Shown piece by piece: positions 22,408 to 22,532 of a DNA stretch of 22,532 nucleotides. The notes below the pieces were generated by a model, which worked only from the letters and a program-made list of their open reading frames with translations, had not been told where the DNA came from and did no database searches. The stretch is from assembly GCA_002299585.1 (NCBI GenBank), contig DBOE01000022.1, forward strand, positions 1 through 22,532. The letters are read 5' to 3'. The stretch's first letter is position 1; each line of letters opens with the position of its first letter. The position numbers were made by a program, and so were the translations under genes. Source of the stretch: Hydrogenovibrio sp. UBA654. GTDB taxonomy: Bacteria > Pseudomonadota > Gammaproteobacteria > Thiomicrospirales > Thiomicrospiraceae.

Positions 22408-22532
22408 TTATGGTGATTCATAATTTAGCGGACTGTGTAATCTTTGGTGATTATACCGGCCAATGTAATCTGCAATATCAAAACGAGCTTCGGTTTGATT
22501 TCTATAATCGGCATTAATACGCGTTCTTTTTT
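22408..22532 (-). mobile_element. IS3-family transposase, C-terminal fragment (enters from right edge)
   Basis: On the - strand the frame from the right edge reads RTRINADYRNQTEARFDIAD and then YIGRYNHQRLHSPLNYESP, followed by TAA at 22408-22410. The RTxxEAR, DYIxRYNxxRxHSxLxYxSP pattern is the extreme C-terminus of IS3-family (IS150/IS3-type) DDE transposases, just after the catalytic Glu. At least 41 codons are inside the window; the rest, including the DDE core and orfA, is outside. The terminal inverted repeat of the element should lie within some tens of bases to the left (about 22330-22405) but I could not fix it without the other end. Whether the element is intact cannot be judged. Confidence 0.85.

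Noticed and set aside
1..22532. CRISPR array, prophage or defence island
   Set aside because: No regularly spaced repeats and no phage or known defence genes apart from the lone, broken fic gene.

Overview
The window is an AT-rich chromosomal segment, roughly one third G+C by eye. The gene set (glnD, long-form queF, aas/lplT, a moxR-bat operon with DUF4381, a Pla-1/cef-type lipase) points to a gammaproteobacterium. I cannot name the genus from sequence alone. Both edges are cut: a lipase gene enters from the left and an IS3-family transposase gene from the right.

Layout. (1) 2-5627, + strand: an apparent operon of a secreted or surface lipase (5' end missing), an LplT-like lysophospholipid transporter, an Aas-type acyltransferase/acyl-ACP synthetase, and a small exported protein. 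Spacings are 2 nt, a 4-nt ATGA overlap, and 36 nt. Together they read as a set for releasing, importing and re-acylating (lyso)phospholipids. The transporter gene holds a 12-C homopolymer at 2687-2698 where a gain or loss of one base truncates the protein. (2) 5624-8621, - strand: nrdB then nrdA, a class I ribonucleotide reductase in which the allosteric ATP-cone lies on the radical subunit NrdB and is absent from a short NrdA. Upstream is a sigma70-like promoter with two NrdR-box-like palindromes exactly 31 bp apart. (3) 8951-12369, + strand: map and glnD. (4) 12384-19332, - strand: moxR, DUF58, DUF4381, batA, batB (with fused TPR and a Lys/Gln-rich tail) and batD, mostly overlapping or a few bases apart, a cell-envelope stress or 'aerotolerance' operon. 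(5) 19412-20239, - strand: queF, with a small divergent two-helix membrane protein at 20292-20486. (6) 20487-22532: a more plastic end with a frameshifted fic gene, a PsiE-family membrane protein and the 3' end of an IS3-family transposase.

The most striking signals are the long poly-C/G tracts inside coding genes of an AT-rich genome: C12 in lplT, G9 in queF, G8 in nrdA and G7 in the DUF58 gene, counted on the coding strand. All four genes are intact in the given sequence. The lplT tract is the best candidate for a slippage-driven switch, because it sits in a non-essential envelope gene translationally coupled to aas. The others fall in codons for conserved glycines and may simply be mutational hot spots or places prone to sequencing error. 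No tRNA, rRNA, CRISPR array or riboswitch was recognised.
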